A DNA stretch of 6,501 bases from Halobacteriales archaeon QH_10_65_19 (lineage in GTDB: Archaea > Halobacteriota > Halobacteria > Halobacteriales > Haloarculaceae). This document shows, in pieces, positions 5,778 to 6,501 of this stretch. The stretch lies in contig PXQK01000118.1 in the NCBI GenBank assembly GCA_003022085.1, positions 2,982 to 9,482 of the forward strand, given 5' to 3'. The notes beneath the pieces are model-generated. The model saw only the letters and a program-made list of their open reading frames with translations, was not told where the DNA came from and did not search any database. The number at the start of each line of letters is the position of its first letter. Within the stretch, counting starts at the first letter, position 1. A program made the position numbers and the translations under genes.

Positions 5778-6452
5778 TCAGTACAGCAGGTCGTCGTCCG
5801 ACTCGGCCATGTACAGCGTGCGGGCGGCGATGTTGACGGTATGGTCGCCGACCCGTTCCAGGTCGCGGATCGTGAGCAACAGCCGCTGGACGTCTCTCAT
5901 CAGCTCTGTGACTCGTTCGTCGCCGTCGACATCCTCCCGCGCGATCAGGTCGCGGGCGACGGTTTCGGAGGTATCCTCACACATCTCGTCAACGACGTCG
6001 TCCTCCTCCGCGATCTCGTAGCAGGCACCGGGATCCTGGTCCGCGTACGCCTCCATGGCCGCTTCGAGCATCTCGGTGACGCGGTTGCCGATCGCCTGGA
6101 CGTCCACTCCCGGGAACATATCCTGCTCGGCGTCGTGTGTGTACTCCCCGAGATTTGTCGCGAGGTCCCCGATCCGTTCCAGGTCGGTGATGATCTTAAA
6201 CGAGGCGGCGATGAAGCGCAGATCCCCCGCAACGGGTTGCTGGAGGGCCAGCAGGTCGATACAGTCCTGCTCGAGGTCGAGGTACAGCTCGTTGACCTCG
6301 TGATCGCCCTCGATGACCTCCCACGCCAGTTCCTCGTCTTTCTGTTCGAGCGCGTGTAACCCCGTCTGGAGCCGCTCCAGAACGATTTCGCTCATGTAGA
6401 GCACGTCCTCGCGCAGCGCCCGGAGCTGCTCCTGGTATCCGTCTCTCGGCAT
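5778..6452 (-). CDS. phoU: PhoU-family phosphate signalling/uptake regulator
   Basis: 224 residues, the usual length. PhoU is a cytoplasmic, membrane-associated protein of two tandem three-helix bundles that binds metal clusters and restrains the Pst phosphate transporter and, in bacteria, the PhoR kinase. Both repeats carry the metal-binding signature: ITDLERIGDLATNLGE (88-103, acidic ligands around E92 and D96) and IRDLERVGDHTVNIAA (195-210, E199 and D203), 107 residues apart. The N-terminal helix (YQEQLRALREDVLYMSEIVL, 6-25) is typical. The ATG at 6450-6452 gives a normal PhoU start. The frame is open upstream to the window edge but has no start codon there. A poor TATA-like AGCTACAT lies about 26-33 bases upstream. 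In haloarchaea phoU usually ends a pstSCAB operon, which would lie to the right of 6501; no pst coding is recognisable in the last 49 bases. Confidence 0.94.
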   Translation of the reverse strand: MPRDGYQEQLRALREDVLYMSEIVLERLQTGLHALEQKDEELAWEVIEGDHEVNELYLDLEQDCIDLLALQQPVAGDLRFIAASFKIITDLERIGDLATNLGEYTHDAEQDMFPGVDVQAIGNRVTEMLEAAMEAYADQDPGACYEIAEEDDVVDEMCEDTSETVARDLIAREDVDGDERVTELMRDVQRLLLTIRDLERVGDHTVNIAARTLYMAESDDDLLY

Positions 6453-6501
6453 GCGTACATATGGACAACCCCGACGGATGTAGCTTGCGCCGGTGGCAAC
6501 A

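Noticed and set aside
1..6501. tRNA, rRNA, CRISPR array, insertion sequence, integrase site or origin
   Set aside because: I saw no cloverleaf-like sequence, no regularly spaced repeats, no transposase motifs or terminal inverted repeats with target duplication, and no origin-type repeat cluster.

Overview
The window looks like ordinary chromosomal DNA from a haloarchaeon. The evidence is high GC with GC-rich third positions, strongly acidic proteins, TATA-like boxes about 25-33 bases before start codons (leaderless transcripts), and the archaeal gene set: a RadB recombinase paralogue, a MutS-family ATPase fused to a helix-hairpin-helix, and a PhoU. The genus cannot be fixed from the sequence alone.

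Layout, left to right: (1) the last 36 codons of a histidine-kinase-like protein on +, followed by an inverted repeat with a T tract (probable terminator). (2) A 227-base gap with a 16-bp tandem repeat and a clear TATA box, leading into a family 2 glycosyltransferase (341-1243, +). (3) A convergent MutS-family ATPase (1249-3003, -), five bases from the glycosyltransferase stop. (4) An 82-base divergent promoter region, then a small pilin-like membrane-anchored protein with an acidic beta-rich exterior (3086-3574, +). (5) hisD, histidinol dehydrogenase (3726-4997, +). (6) radB (5064-5756, +), probably with a GTG start. (7) A convergent phoU (5778-6452, -), 21 bases from the radB stop. The right edge ends 49 bases upstream of phoU.

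The genes do not form one pathway. Each + strand gene seems to have its own promoter, and the two - strand genes lie tail-to-tail with their left neighbours. Roles covered are surface glycan assembly, DNA maintenance (MutS-like, RadB), the last step of histidine biosynthesis, phosphate signalling (PhoU) and an unknown envelope protein. The MutS-like gene and radB are both DNA-repair related but are separated by two unrelated genes, so a joint role is only a guess.

I found no tRNA, rRNA, CRISPR array, insertion sequence or integration site, and no convincing evidence of an undescribed multi-gene system. The least understood genes are the pilin-like protein and the HhH-MutS ATPase, which share a short divergent promoter region.
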